Assembly (NCBI GenBank): GCA_029777945.1
Contig: JAKORG010000053.1
Coordinates: 1-64,000, forward strand
Source: Deltaproteobacteria bacterium
Lineage (GTDB): Bacteria; Desulfobacterota; Syntrophorhabdia; Syntrophorhabdales; Syntrophorhabdaceae
DNA: 64,000 nt
Direction of reading: 5' to 3'
Positions 24,667-33,777 of this stretch are shown one piece after another (positions within the stretch are counted from its first letter, which is position 1; each line of letters starts with the position of its first letter). The position numbers and the translations under genes are program-made. The notes beneath the pieces are model-generated. The model ran no database searches. It was given only the letters and a program-made list of their open reading frames with translations, and was not told the origin of the DNA.

Positions 24667-26583
24667 CTAATCACTGATAATTATTGCCTTCAAATTGTAT
24701 TCTATAACATCTTTTTTAAAACCCTGTCCAATAAATACAAGCAAATTTGATTCTACATTTTTCTCGGAAAAAATGCTTAGCTCGTAGTGTCCACTTACAT
24801 ACTGTAAAAGTAAAGGTTTACTATCCTCATCAAAATAGATAATTCCTTTTGCTCGATAAACAGTGTTGGGCAGTTGGTTTAAAAAATTAATAAAACTATG
24901 CCTTTTAAACTTGCCTTTAAGTCTTATACTTGCAATATCTAATGACTCTGTATGATGGAATTCAGAAGTGTTTTCTTTTAACAAAGGCTCTGACTTTTTA
25001 TCTTTTTGAAAAAACTCTATAGTTTCACCAAATGAAAAAAATACAGAAGGATTTATTTTTTTAAAGGAGTTTTTTATAATAGGTGCGCGATTATTCAATG
25101 GGGTAAGCATTTTTTCGATAACCTTTATTTCTTCATCGTTTAATAAATCTGTTTTATTCAAAATAATCAGATTAGCGTGGGCAATTTGAGACTTTGCAAC
25201 AGGATATTCTTCAAGCGTTTTTTTCAAGTTTTTACCATCCACCACTGTTATCAGTGAATCAAACTTCACGAAGGGGGAAAGGGAGGGAAGCTCTTTTATA
25301 ATATTTTTTGGATCAGCGACACCTGTTGTCTCGAGAATTATTATATCAGGATTATACTGGGTGCAAACCTGACGAACTGCTGTCCTTAATTCTCCTCTCA
25401 CAGTACAACACACACACCCATCATCTAATGAAGTAATGTTAAGGGCACCATCTATTAAAGTACTATCGATATCTATCGTGCCTATCTCATTTTGAATAAC
25501 TGCAATAAATCTATTGTGTTGAAGAGAATAATATTCTGCTATACTATTGATAAGTGTTGTCTTTCCACTTCCAAGAAATCCTGTAAAGATAAACAAAGAG
25601 GGGTAATATCTCTGGACATGCGATTCTTCCCACGTTTCTTTCAATGAATCGCTCCATTTATATGCCTCATACCAAAGGGGATTTCCCCTATGAGAAGACT
25701 GGTGCAATCGTTGGTAAGACCAGATTATAGTTTTTTTATTTGAAAGCGGATAAAAATCAAAAACAGGAAAATGATTATTAGCAAATCGTATTTCTTTCTT
25801 TGCCTTATCTTCTTTCTTATCCATACTGAATCCTACTGAAAGGATATACTCTGTAATCTTATATCTTTTAGAAGGGAGGCAGGTTTTTTGTTTAGAAATC
25901 TCTATGCCATGGGAATACCGTTTCTTTAATATTACATAGTCTGGATAATCCTTAAGATGATAGCAAAAGGTAAGTGCCATTTTATCAAAAAATTTCCATC
26001 CTATTTTAAATGAAGGAACATTTCTGTCGAAACTTCCAGGTTGTAATACCTCGATATTTCCACCTTTTTTATCAGTTACTGAAAGACCATCAATCTGGAT
26101 TGTGCGCCATCTTAATGGGGCAATAAAGGAAATAAATATCGTATTTTCATCTTTTGAAATAGTACACATTAATTTACCAATAGTAAAAGCATATTCAAGG
26201 GGGTCTTCATTCTCAGGGGCATTACGAACAAATTGATGAAACTGAGGATCAGCTCGCAATATATTTTCACCCATTGAAAACATATCGAGAATTTGCTCAT
26301 CCTCTTCAGGAAAATACTGGAGATTAAAAACCCCTGTAATCCATGGGGTCTTTTTTCTCATAGTGTTAAAATAACTCAAGCAGTATATGCCTTTTTCTCT
26401 TTGAATCTTAAATGTCCAGGATCTTTTCTTGCCTAAACGATAAGAAACACCAACCCAACCTATTTTATCTTTTATCATAGGTTCAAAAAAAGTTCTTATC
26501 AGTATGTTGTCTATTAATTCAGGTAATCCTTTATCAGGATTATTTATAATTCCTGTAGGTTGCAGTTTATTAAGAGGTATCAT
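24667..26583 (-). CDS. CobW/G3E-family GTPase with a large unknown N-terminal domain
   Basis: 638 aa. Residues 1 to about 340 match nothing I recognise: mixed alpha/beta sequence with WxxxxxQREKGIYCLSYFN-like segments and few Cys. From about residue 342 it is a COG0523 G3E GTPase: Walker A FTGFLGSGKTT, the metal-binding GCVCCTV motif, Walker B LETTGVADP, and NKTD. The C-terminal CobW_C-like region is at about 545-625 (RLKGKFKRHSFINFLNQLPN). COG0523 proteins are metallochaperones or metal-insertion GTPases (cobalt, zinc, nickel, iron). Cytoplasmic. It is divergent from the sigma54 activator, 66 bases away. Confidence 0.82.
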   Translation of the reverse strand: MIPLNKLQPTGIINNPDKGLPELIDNILIRTFFEPMIKDKIGWVGVSYRLGKKRSWTFKIQREKGIYCLSYFNTMRKKTPWITGVFNLQYFPEEDEQILDMFSMGENILRADPQFHQFVRNAPENEDPLEYAFTIGKLMCTISKDENTIFISFIAPLRWRTIQIDGLSVTDKKGGNIEVLQPGSFDRNVPSFKIGWKFFDKMALTFCYHLKDYPDYVILKKRYSHGIEISKQKTCLPSKRYKITEYILSVGFSMDKKEDKAKKEIRFANNHFPVFDFYPLSNKKTIIWSYQRLHQSSHRGNPLWYEAYKWSDSLKETWEESHVQRYYPSLFIFTGFLGSGKTTLINSIAEYYSLQHNRFIAVIQNEIGTIDIDSTLIDGALNITSLDDGCVCCTVRGELRTAVRQVCTQYNPDIIILETTGVADPKNIIKELPSLSPFVKFDSLITVVDGKNLKKTLEEYPVAKSQIAHANLIILNKTDLLNDEEIKVIEKMLTPLNNRAPIIKNSFKKINPSVFFSFGETIEFFQKDKKSEPLLKENTSEFHHTESLDIASIRLKGKFKRHSFINFLNQLPNTVYRAKGIIYFDEDSKPLLLQYVSGHYELSIFSEKNVESNLLVFIGQGFKKDVIEYNLKAIIISD

Positions 26584-26649
26584 AAAAATTCTTTAATAAT
26601 GAATATTTCTTTTCACCGATACATTAAAAAGTCAAGAACAAATTGACAT

Positions 26650-28032
26650 ATGCATAGTATTTTGATAAAGGTTGATAGATATAGATATAAAATGGATGAT
26701 GTCTTTTTATATTTGGAATTACTCAATAATATTACAATGGGTATCTTCGCAGTAAATCTCGATATGGAAATAGTCTTCTTTAATAGCGAGGCAGAAAAAA
26801 TTACTGGTTTTACAAAAGACGAGGCAATGGGACAAAGGTGTTATGAAATATTCAGAACTGAACTCTGCTATAAAAATTGTTATCTTAAAAAAGCAATAAA
26901 AGAAAAGAAAAAATTCACACACGTTAGAAATACCATTCTAAATAAAAACAACAAGGAAATACCTGTAGATATAACAGTTTCTCCGTTATACGATATTAAA
27001 GGAAAAATTAGAGGGGGATTCGAGTCTTTTATTGATAACTCACTCTATGTGCAGTTAGAAAAGGAACTCTATAAAAATTATTCCTTTGAAGATGTTATTG
27101 CAAAAGATGAAAAAATGGTTAATCTAATGCATACTCTTTTACGTATATCCCAGACAGATATTCCAGTCATTATTACTGGAGAGACTGGTGTTGGAAAAGA
27201 TGTCTTTGCATCGGCAATTCATAATAGAAGCAATAGACATGATAAACCTTTTATAAAAGTAAACTGTGCTGCTTTACCGGTAAGCCTTATAGAATCAGAA
27301 CTCTTTGGCTACAAAAAAGGCGCCTTCACTGATGCAAAAACAGATAAACTTGGAAGGTTTCAAGAAGCAAATGGAGGAACAATACTACTTGATGAAATCA
27401 GTGACCTTCCTATTGAATTGCAGGCAAAACTCTTGCAAGTACTCGATGAAAAGGAATTTTATCCTCTTGGATCAAAAAAGCCTATAAAGGTTGATGTTAG
27501 AATCATTTCAACTACAAATAAAAACTTGAAAGATTTAATAAAAAATAGATTGTTCAGAGAAGACCTCTATTACAGACTTAATGGAATAGAATTTGAAATA
27601 CCTCCCTTAAGGGAGAGAAGAAGCGATATACCCCTTTTAATCGAACACTTTCTCGATATATTCTCTAAAACATATAACAAAACTGTTCAAAGGGTAGATT
27701 CAAATGTTTTGAAGGCTCTCCTCAACCATGATTTTCCTGGAAATGTTCGTGAATTAAAGCACATCATTGAATTTGGAGTGGCTGTAAGTGATAATAATGA
27801 AATCACATATGAAAGTTTACCAATAGATTTTAGAAAAAAAACAGAATCCAAAAACAATATTAAAGATTCATATATAAAAGCCAGTAATTCTTATGAAAAG
27901 GAACAAATTCTTAATATATTAGAAAGCAATGATTGGGATATAGGCAAAACAGCCCAGATTCTCAATATACATAGAACTACTCTATGGAGAAAGATGAAAA
28001 AATACGGGCTTTTTAATACACATGTTGCATAA
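26650..28032 (+). CDS. Sigma54-dependent transcriptional activator with PAS sensor
   Basis: 460 aa. Residues about 15-130 are a PAS domain with an unusual Cys set, GQRCYEIFRTELCYKNCYL, typical of redox/Fe-S-type PAS sensors. The AAA+ domain has GETGVGKDVFASAIH, the sigma54-contact loop GAFTDA (variant of GAFTGA), Walker B ILLDEISDLP, and the R-finger region. The C-terminus is a Fis-type helix-turn-helix (NDWDIGKTAQILNIHRTTLW). The start is uncertain: ATG 26650 or ATG 26692. Its last codons overlap a palindromic UAS, and a -24/-12 promoter lies 160 bases downstream, so it most likely activates the 28219-31192 operon. Confidence 0.92.
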   Translation: MHSILIKVDRYRYKMDDVFLYLELLNNITMGIFAVNLDMEIVFFNSEAEKITGFTKDEAMGQRCYEIFRTELCYKNCYLKKAIKEKKKFTHVRNTILNKNNKEIPVDITVSPLYDIKGKIRGGFESFIDNSLYVQLEKELYKNYSFEDVIAKDEKMVNLMHTLLRISQTDIPVIITGETGVGKDVFASAIHNRSNRHDKPFIKVNCAALPVSLIESELFGYKKGAFTDAKTDKLGRFQEANGGTILLDEISDLPIELQAKLLQVLDEKEFYPLGSKKPIKVDVRIISTTNKNLKDLIKNRLFREDLYYRLNGIEFEIPPLRERRSDIPLLIEHFLDIFSKTYNKTVQRVDSNVLKALLNHDFPGNVRELKHIIEFGVAVSDNNEITYESLPIDFRKKTESKNNIKDSYIKASNSYEKEQILNILESNDWDIGKTAQILNIHRTTLWRKMKKYGLFNTHVA

Positions 28033-28120
28033 ATGCAACAATAATAACTACCCAAAAACTATTTAGTTTTTTTTAATAGCATAAAATGTTGCAGCATATA
28101 TGTCGCAATTATATGCAACA
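28023..28120 (+). promoter_or_regulatory. Enhancer (UAS) sites for the sigma54 activator
   Basis: A perfect palindrome TGTTGCAT-AA-ATGCAACA (28023-28040) contains the activator's own stop codon. Further half-sites follow: TGTTGCA (28087), TGTCGCA (28101), TGCAACA (28114-28120). They lie 70-170 bases upstream of the -24 element, the usual distance for enhancer-binding proteins. Confidence 0.78.
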
Positions 28121-28190
28121 TTTTATTTAACATCTGTCTTTAATCTATACAACATATTTGAAATTATAAATAAATTTAAATAAACGTATC

Positions 28191-28206
28191 TGGTATAAAT
28201 TTTGCA
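28191..28206 (+). promoter_or_regulatory. Sigma54 (-24/-12) promoter
   Basis: TGGTATAAATTTTGCA places GG and GC exactly 12 bases apart, as in the consensus TGGCACG-N4-TTGCA. Transcription would start at about 28216-28218, right at the GTG start of the next gene. Confidence 0.8.
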
Positions 28207-28218
28207 CTTTTTATTTCT

Positions 28219-28557
28219 GTGAGATTTGCAATATGCTCTCTAAATCACAGAGTTGCCCCACTTATAAACCATACGAAAGAAATAATAGTAGTATCAAAGG
28301 TGCAAAAAAAAGATATATCAATAAAAGAGATAGAGATGGCATCCTGCAACGCATTAGAGATTCTCAAAGTTTTGAAGGATAATAAGGTGAAAACTCTGAT
28401 TTGCGGAGGCATAAAAGAAGAATACAGTCAGTTATTAGAAAAAAATAATATAAAGATAATCGAAAATGTGATAGGCGATATTGGTGATGTGATTAAGATG
28501 TATCTCCATAAGAATATTCATTCAAATAACACAAAAAGGGTAAGAATAGCAAAATAA
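28219..28557 (+). CDS. NifX-type (dinitrogenase iron-molybdenum cofactor) domain protein
   Basis: 112 aa from GTG 28219, needed to include the first beta strand MRFAICSLNHRVAPLINHTK. The middle EIEMASCNALEILKVLKDNK and LICGGIKEEYSQLLEKNNIK segments follow the Nitro_FeMo-Co pattern, though divergently. The C-terminus is basic. First gene of the sigma54 operon. The predicted transcript starts 1-3 bases before the GTG and no ribosome site can fit, so the message may be leaderless; alternatively transcription starts further up. Confidence 0.7.
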   Translation: MRFAICSLNHRVAPLINHTKEIIVVSKVQKKDISIKEIEMASCNALEILKVLKDNKVKTLICGGIKEEYSQLLEKNNIKIIENVIGDIGDVIKMYLHKNIHSNNTKRVRIAK

Positions 28558-28593
28558 AGGTTTTTAAAAAAAAATAAATCATGGAGGTAGCTT

Positions 28594-30006
28594 ATGGAAG
28601 AAAAAACTGAAAGGCGATATGGTGAGGGCTACCTGGAAGAACGGGTCCTTATTCCCAGATGGCGCGCGCCATGGCCTCAGATAGTTAATCTTTTGCTAAT
28701 TCTTGCTGTCTTCTATATATCGTGGTGGATTTTCCAAGACAGACGGGGATGGCTCAGGATGTATACCCCTTATCTCGGTTACATGTATACTCGATGGATA
28801 CTCATTGTTCTTATTTGGATGGTATATATCTTTGAATTCTGGCCTTTCAGAAGAAGGCAGCTTGAAACATGGCACCCTTTATGGAAAGGATTTATAATGA
28901 CCTGTGTGATGACAGGTGTTTTACTCATACTTATAAAGATATTCTTTGAGGGGATACTTGGCAACTTTTCAATGGCTTATTTTAATCCTGCCCGGAGTAT
29001 GAAACTCCCTGGTATCACAGAGTTTTTTGCTATTGAATACGCATCCCTTGCCTGCCTTATGTTTGCAGCAATTGCTTCATGGCTGAGCCCTTCTTGGCCT
29101 GTTGCAATGGAAAATGTACCATGGCAAAACCTTAAACAGCCTGTGCTCGGCTGGACTGTCCTTATTGTCACGTTCTTTATAGGAACTATTGTGTATCTCT
29201 GCACTATGCACCCCCACATGGGAATCCTCTCCTACCCATGGCAACGGTTTGCATCTATTGCACCTCCTTATTGGGAAAAATTTGCAAACACAGTAAGCGG
29301 CAACTTTCATGTATCATGGATTATGTGCTGCACAATTACTGTATGGCTTTACGAAACCATATGGGAAAGATATCCTTTCAAATTAATAAAACACGACACA
29401 TTAAGACGACTTTCTGTATTTTTTGGGATTATAGTAATTGCCTGGTGTTTCTTCTTCTTTCTCCATTTTGCCCAGGAGTTATGGTGGGGACCAGCCATCA
29501 GGGGCACCAGAATGGATTTTTCTCCAGATTGGCGCTGGCTCCATGTTGGTGAAACAATGGTATTTTTCCTTATCCCTGCCCTTTTCCTCACTTTTTACTG
29601 TAACAACTGGCCAACAAAATACAGTGCCCCTGTTAACTGGCTGATTCGCACACTTATTGCTATTTTTGGTGGTATGGCTATATACTGGATCTACTATAAT
29701 ATAGGCCATCTCACCCTTGGCACACAAAAAGGGTATGCCCAACCTGAACAATTTCCTATGATTCCAACAATCTGGTTAATAAATATAATGCTTATAAATC
29801 ATTGGTTCATGGATAACTGGCCTGGCTGGAGAAAGGCAAAGCCAGAGGAGGCGGCATTAATAAGGAAAGAAAAGGCGCCAACAGTTTCTGCAGCAAAACT
29901 CGCCCCTGCTGGCATTATAGTAGGTATTGTCATCGGGATTATTATCTATTTTATAGCTATCTGGTTGTTTCCAATACTTGGAAAATTAAAATGGGTTTAT
30001 ACATAG
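28594..30006 (+). CDS. Polytopic membrane protein of unknown function
   Basis: 470 aa with about 11-12 hydrophobic segments. It is very rich in Trp, Tyr and Phe, with conserved-looking polar patches HPHMGILSYPWQRF, HFAQELWWGP, WRWLHVGETMVFF and HWFMDNWPGWRK in or near the membrane, where His and Glu could bind a metal or a substrate. ATG with GGAGG upstream. I recognise no transporter family. It is translated between a NifX-type protein and a Tat-exported MBL protein under sigma54 control, which suggests a membrane step coupled to a periplasmic hydrolase. Confidence 0.8.
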   Translation: MEEKTERRYGEGYLEERVLIPRWRAPWPQIVNLLLILAVFYISWWIFQDRRGWLRMYTPYLGYMYTRWILIVLIWMVYIFEFWPFRRRQLETWHPLWKGFIMTCVMTGVLLILIKIFFEGILGNFSMAYFNPARSMKLPGITEFFAIEYASLACLMFAAIASWLSPSWPVAMENVPWQNLKQPVLGWTVLIVTFFIGTIVYLCTMHPHMGILSYPWQRFASIAPPYWEKFANTVSGNFHVSWIMCCTITVWLYETIWERYPFKLIKHDTLRRLSVFFGIIVIAWCFFFFLHFAQELWWGPAIRGTRMDFSPDWRWLHVGETMVFFLIPALFLTFYCNNWPTKYSAPVNWLIRTLIAIFGGMAIYWIYYNIGHLTLGTQKGYAQPEQFPMIPTIWLINIMLINHWFMDNWPGWRKAKPEEAALIRKEKAPTVSAAKLAPAGIIVGIVIGIIIYFIAIWLFPILGKLKWVYT

Positions 30007-30019
30007 GAGGTGAAAAAAT

Positions 30020-31192
30020 ATGGATAATGAAAAAAAGAATGAAGATAAGGGTATGACTCGAAGAGATTTTGCAAAAAGCCTTGTTGTAGGTGGTGCTATA
30101 GGTGCAATAGGCATGATGGGTCTTTACTCTTATAGTCCATGGCGTAAAAAACACTTTGCAAAGGTTGAACCTAAACAGATAGATATTGGCGAGTGTAAAA
30201 GTATAAAAATAATCAACATCTCTGAAACAAGCTGGTTTGATAATAAGGTTCTTATGGGGGACATAAAGGGTGCAGGTGGACTTCTTGTAAATCAATATGA
30301 GTATAACTGGCCTCCTTTTTCAGATATAAAAGGAAAGTTGGGTAAGGGTTCTTATGAGACTGGCATAAAACACATAAAACAGTATTTGCCAAATAATCTT
30401 GAAAAGGCATGGCAATTCCAAATGGAAAACGCAGTTCATCCTGAAAATGCAGGGGGTTATGCATGTCTTATTGATGTTGAGCTTTTGGATGGTTCCCATA
30501 AAAAGATACTTCTCGATAGTGGATGGGCATATAACTGGATGGATGAATGCTTCAAAAGAGAGGGCATTGACAAGATGCTCATGAAAAAGGAGATAGATTT
30601 TCTTGTGATTTCCCATGAGCATTTTGACCATTTCTGGGGACTCCCTGTCACATTAAAATACTATCCTGATATTACAATCTATGTGCCAGAAGGGTTTTAT
30701 CCAGAGGGAAAACAATACCTTAAAGATAGTGGCCATAGAGGAAAAGTAATTACAACAAAGCCTGGCTTAACACCCCTTTTCCCGGGGTGTGCCCTCTATA
30801 CCTTTGCAATACCAATTATTTGCAGGGTCTACGGAGAACAATCCCTTTACTTCAACGTAAAGGATAAAGGTCTTGTATCTGTAACAGGATGTTGCCACCA
30901 GAGTATTATTCAGTTCGCTACTACAGGTCGCAACACAATTAAATTCAAAAAACTTTACGGTGTATATGGTGGTCTCCACATCTCTCCTTTTGAGGATTGG
31001 GACCCCAAATATGATGACCTTGTCATAGCTTTTAAAAATTACGATTTTGAAAAGGTGGGTTGTAACCATTGCACAGGTATTGTTACAGCAAAAAAGTTTA
31101 TTGAAGCTGGTTATCCGGTTGTAAAAGGTACTGCAAGGTTTCGTTCAAAGGACACAGCGTATCTTGGAAATGGAGATATAATAGAATTTTAA
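30020..31192 (+). CDS. Tat-exported metallo-beta-lactamase fold protein (COG1237-like)
   Basis: 390 aa. Tat signal TRRDFAKSLVVGGAIGAIGM (residues 12-31) with the twin arginines. The MBL site is SHEHFDHFWG (about 195-204); other ligand regions are TGCCHQSI and CNHCTGIVTAKKF. It is longer than the cytoplasmic relative at 14230 because of an N-terminal 80-residue insertion. Export folded through Tat is consistent with a pre-inserted metal cofactor. ATG with GGAGG upstream; 13 bases after the membrane protein. Confidence 0.85.
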   Translation: MDNEKKNEDKGMTRRDFAKSLVVGGAIGAIGMMGLYSYSPWRKKHFAKVEPKQIDIGECKSIKIINISETSWFDNKVLMGDIKGAGGLLVNQYEYNWPPFSDIKGKLGKGSYETGIKHIKQYLPNNLEKAWQFQMENAVHPENAGGYACLIDVELLDGSHKKILLDSGWAYNWMDECFKREGIDKMLMKKEIDFLVISHEHFDHFWGLPVTLKYYPDITIYVPEGFYPEGKQYLKDSGHRGKVITTKPGLTPLFPGCALYTFAIPIICRVYGEQSLYFNVKDKGLVSVTGCCHQSIIQFATTGRNTIKFKKLYGVYGGLHISPFEDWDPKYDDLVIAFKNYDFEKVGCNHCTGIVTAKKFIEAGYPVVKGTARFRSKDTAYLGNGDIIEF

Positions 31193-31355
31193 AATAGTTA
31201 CAAACATATTGATGTTTTATAAAAAGCGGGGAATATTTTTTCTAATAAATTCCTCTTATACTTTTTCTATCTTTTTTTTAAAGTGCTAATAATAAATTTT
31301 ATTTTGCAAACATAGAACCTGTATTGTTAAAATTATTAAGACAGTGAGATAGAGC

Positions 31356-32417
31356 ATGTTCGAATTGAAATTCAATCAAGATCTCTGTTACCATTGCAAT
31401 ACCCAGGCATGTTTGACTAAATGTAAATTCATGGATATTGACAATGCTACTGCAAAAAATGAGATATTAAAGATAGTCCGTGGTGAAGATTCATTTGTGC
31501 TCCATGAATGTGTAACCTGTTATGCCTGCGAAGAATATTGCCCTTATGGCAATCATCCTTTTTATCTTATTGTAGAAAGACAAGAGGCCCTTGGCATCAC
31601 ACCACAGCCATTGCCTCTTGTCAAAAGGGCTATCAATATTAGCATTCCCTTCAGGGGTGAACCAGAGATAAATGAGATAAACGGTCCTGTAATAAATTTG
31701 GGTGCCTTTTCTCAACTGAAAAACAAGATACAGGGTAAATTATTTGATGGTCTCTCGATCATATCATCAGACGAAAGAAAGATGTTCCACTATTTCTGTC
31801 AGCTAATGTATCTACACTATGGCAAAATTTCTTTAATAAAAGAGAGGTTGCCGAATGTAATATCCACAATTACAAAACATAAGCCAGCAGAGGTGATATG
31901 TTTTCATGACGAATGTTATGGCGCATATACCTCGTTCTGTAATGCCTATGGTATCTCTGTTCCATTTAGACCTGTCCATCTTTTCGAATATCTTTTTAGC
32001 CGTCTCATAAAGCTCAGGGATCTAATTAAGCCCATAAATATAAAGGTTGCATACCAGAGACCATGTTCCTCCCGCCTTTGCCCTGACAAACATCTATATG
32101 TAAACCGAATCTTTGAATTAATAGGTGCAGTATTGGTAAAGAGGCAGTTTTCAGATGAGAATGCCCTATGCTGTGGTCTAACCATTCAAGGCCAAAAAAA
32201 AGAAGGTAGCAGAAAAAGGGCACTTGAAATACAGAGGAAAAATATTGAAGACATAGAGATGGCAGGTGCCGAGGTCTGTGTCTTTAATTGCCCTGCCTGT
32301 TTTGATACGTTGAGCATAAAGCTAAAGGAGCGTAATATAATACCTACATTTATGAGTGACCTTTGCAGGATTTCAATAGGGGAGATATCTTTTAATGACA
32401 TAAAGATGAGTGGATAA
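31356..32417 (+). CDS. Fe-S protein with two CCG domains (HdrD/GlpC-like)
   Basis: 353 aa. N-terminal cluster motifs: LCYHCNTQACLTKCK (unusual spacing) and CVTCYACEEYCPYG. Then two CCG-type cysteine domains: CFHDECYGAYTSFC and, C-terminally, RPCSSRLCPDKH, LCCGLTIQG and FNCPACFDTL. CCG domains bind the non-cubane or noncanonical clusters of heterodisulfide reductase-type enzymes. It overlaps or abuts the FAD oxidoreductase gene and likely passes electrons to or from it. The 163-base gap upstream has only a weak hairpin. Confidence 0.85.
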   Translation: MFELKFNQDLCYHCNTQACLTKCKFMDIDNATAKNEILKIVRGEDSFVLHECVTCYACEEYCPYGNHPFYLIVERQEALGITPQPLPLVKRAINISIPFRGEPEINEINGPVINLGAFSQLKNKIQGKLFDGLSIISSDERKMFHYFCQLMYLHYGKISLIKERLPNVISTITKHKPAEVICFHDECYGAYTSFCNAYGISVPFRPVHLFEYLFSRLIKLRDLIKPINIKVAYQRPCSSRLCPDKHLYVNRIFELIGAVLVKRQFSDENALCCGLTIQGQKKEGSRKRALEIQRKNIEDIEMAGAEVCVFNCPACFDTLSIKLKERNIIPTFMSDLCRISIGEISFNDIKMSG

Positions 32418-32418
32418 G

Positions 32419-33777
32419 ATGGACAGCATATACAATGCACTTTGTGATATAGTAGGTAAAGAGTACTGCTCTAATCTTCCTGAAGAAATATATATTTACT
32501 CCTATGACCTCGGAACAGCAGAACCAAAAAAACCTGATTATGTAGTGTCTCCAAGGACAGTAGAGGAGATACAAAAGATTGTGCTTCTTGCAAGGGATAA
32601 AAACATACCTCTTGTCCCTTTAGGTGGTGGGTTATCCCTCGCCGGTCTGGCAATCCCCCAAAAAGGGGGCATAGTAATAGACCTTAAACGGATGGATAGT
32701 ATTATAGAGGTAAATGAGAGGGCAAGATATGCCGTAATTGAATGTGGGGTCTCCCAGGGACAGCTTATATCGTATCTCAAAAAACACCACCCCAACCTTA
32801 CCCATTCAGAGCCAGGTGCCCCACCTGCTGCAACTGTAGCAGGAAATATCATAATCCACGGTCAGGGCGACCTTGCACATCCCTATGGATTTTCATCGGA
32901 TATGGTGTTAGGACTCGAAGTCGTTCTCCCATCTGGTGATATCATACGCATAGGTTCGTGTGCCCTTGGGTCAGGTTGGTTTACCATTCATCCACTGCCT
33001 GATATAGGGCTATTTCTTGGATGGTGTAGGACAACGGGCATTATAACAAAACTATCGATAAAATTATTTCCAGCAAAAAAGATAAGGGGGACAGGAACCT
33101 TTGTGGTAGAGGACGAAGAGCTAATCCCTGAAATTATATACAAGATTACACATACACAAATTCCAGAAGACATCATTGTTTATAGTAGGGCAATCCCACC
33201 ATTTGCTAAAGGATTGCATCATATTACAGTGAATTTAGCTGCTGACTCTGAAAAGGAGCTTGAGTTCAAACAGGAGCTCATCTGGGATGATACCCTCGGC
33301 GAATATATAAAAAACGATCTTGGAGGATATCTTGGATTTACAAAAGAGCTTGAGAGGCCTCAAATATCCAAGACATCGGATTACAAAAAAGGTGGTGGAT
33401 TTGAGTATGTAGGAGGTATTATGCCCATCGATACATATCCACAATGCTACATAAGAGGCCGTGAGATATCGGAAAAACATGATATACCCTATACTGTAAC
33501 TGCACGAATAATTGGGCTTGCCCACTCAATGATGTTTGCCTGGACATATGCATTCAACAGGGCAGACGAAGAAACAATAAAAAAGGCGCGTGAGGCCCTA
33601 TATGAAACAGATGAGCTTGTCATAGAGTTAGGCGGTGTTATCTGGAAACCTGGCATATACGGACAGAGATTAGTTATGGATAGACTCCATCCTGGAACCA
33701 AGAATTTGATGAAAAAGATTAAAACAATAATCGACCCTCTTGGGATTATGAACCCTGGAAATTGGGAGTTGTTATAA
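32419..33777 (+). CDS. FAD-linked oxidoreductase, GlcD / D-lactate dehydrogenase family
   Basis: 452 aa (GTG 32410 overlaps the previous gene and is the alternative start). The N-terminal FAD_binding_4 domain has YVVSPRTVEEIQKIVLLARD, VPLGGGLSLAGLA, and EPGAPPAATVAGNII; the C-terminal domain ends PGTKNLMKKIKTIIDPLGIM then NPGN, the GlcD-type ending. Such flavoproteins oxidise 2-hydroxy acids. The flanking CCG Fe-S proteins are its likely electron partners. The acid cannot be deduced. Confidence 0.88.
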   Translation: MDSIYNALCDIVGKEYCSNLPEEIYIYSYDLGTAEPKKPDYVVSPRTVEEIQKIVLLARDKNIPLVPLGGGLSLAGLAIPQKGGIVIDLKRMDSIIEVNERARYAVIECGVSQGQLISYLKKHHPNLTHSEPGAPPAATVAGNIIIHGQGDLAHPYGFSSDMVLGLEVVLPSGDIIRIGSCALGSGWFTIHPLPDIGLFLGWCRTTGIITKLSIKLFPAKKIRGTGTFVVEDEELIPEIIYKITHTQIPEDIIVYSRAIPPFAKGLHHITVNLAADSEKELEFKQELIWDDTLGEYIKNDLGGYLGFTKELERPQISKTSDYKKGGGFEYVGGIMPIDTYPQCYIRGREISEKHDIPYTVTARIIGLAHSMMFAWTYAFNRADEETIKKAREALYETDELVIELGGVIWKPGIYGQRLVMDRLHPGTKNLMKKIKTIIDPLGIMNPGNWELL

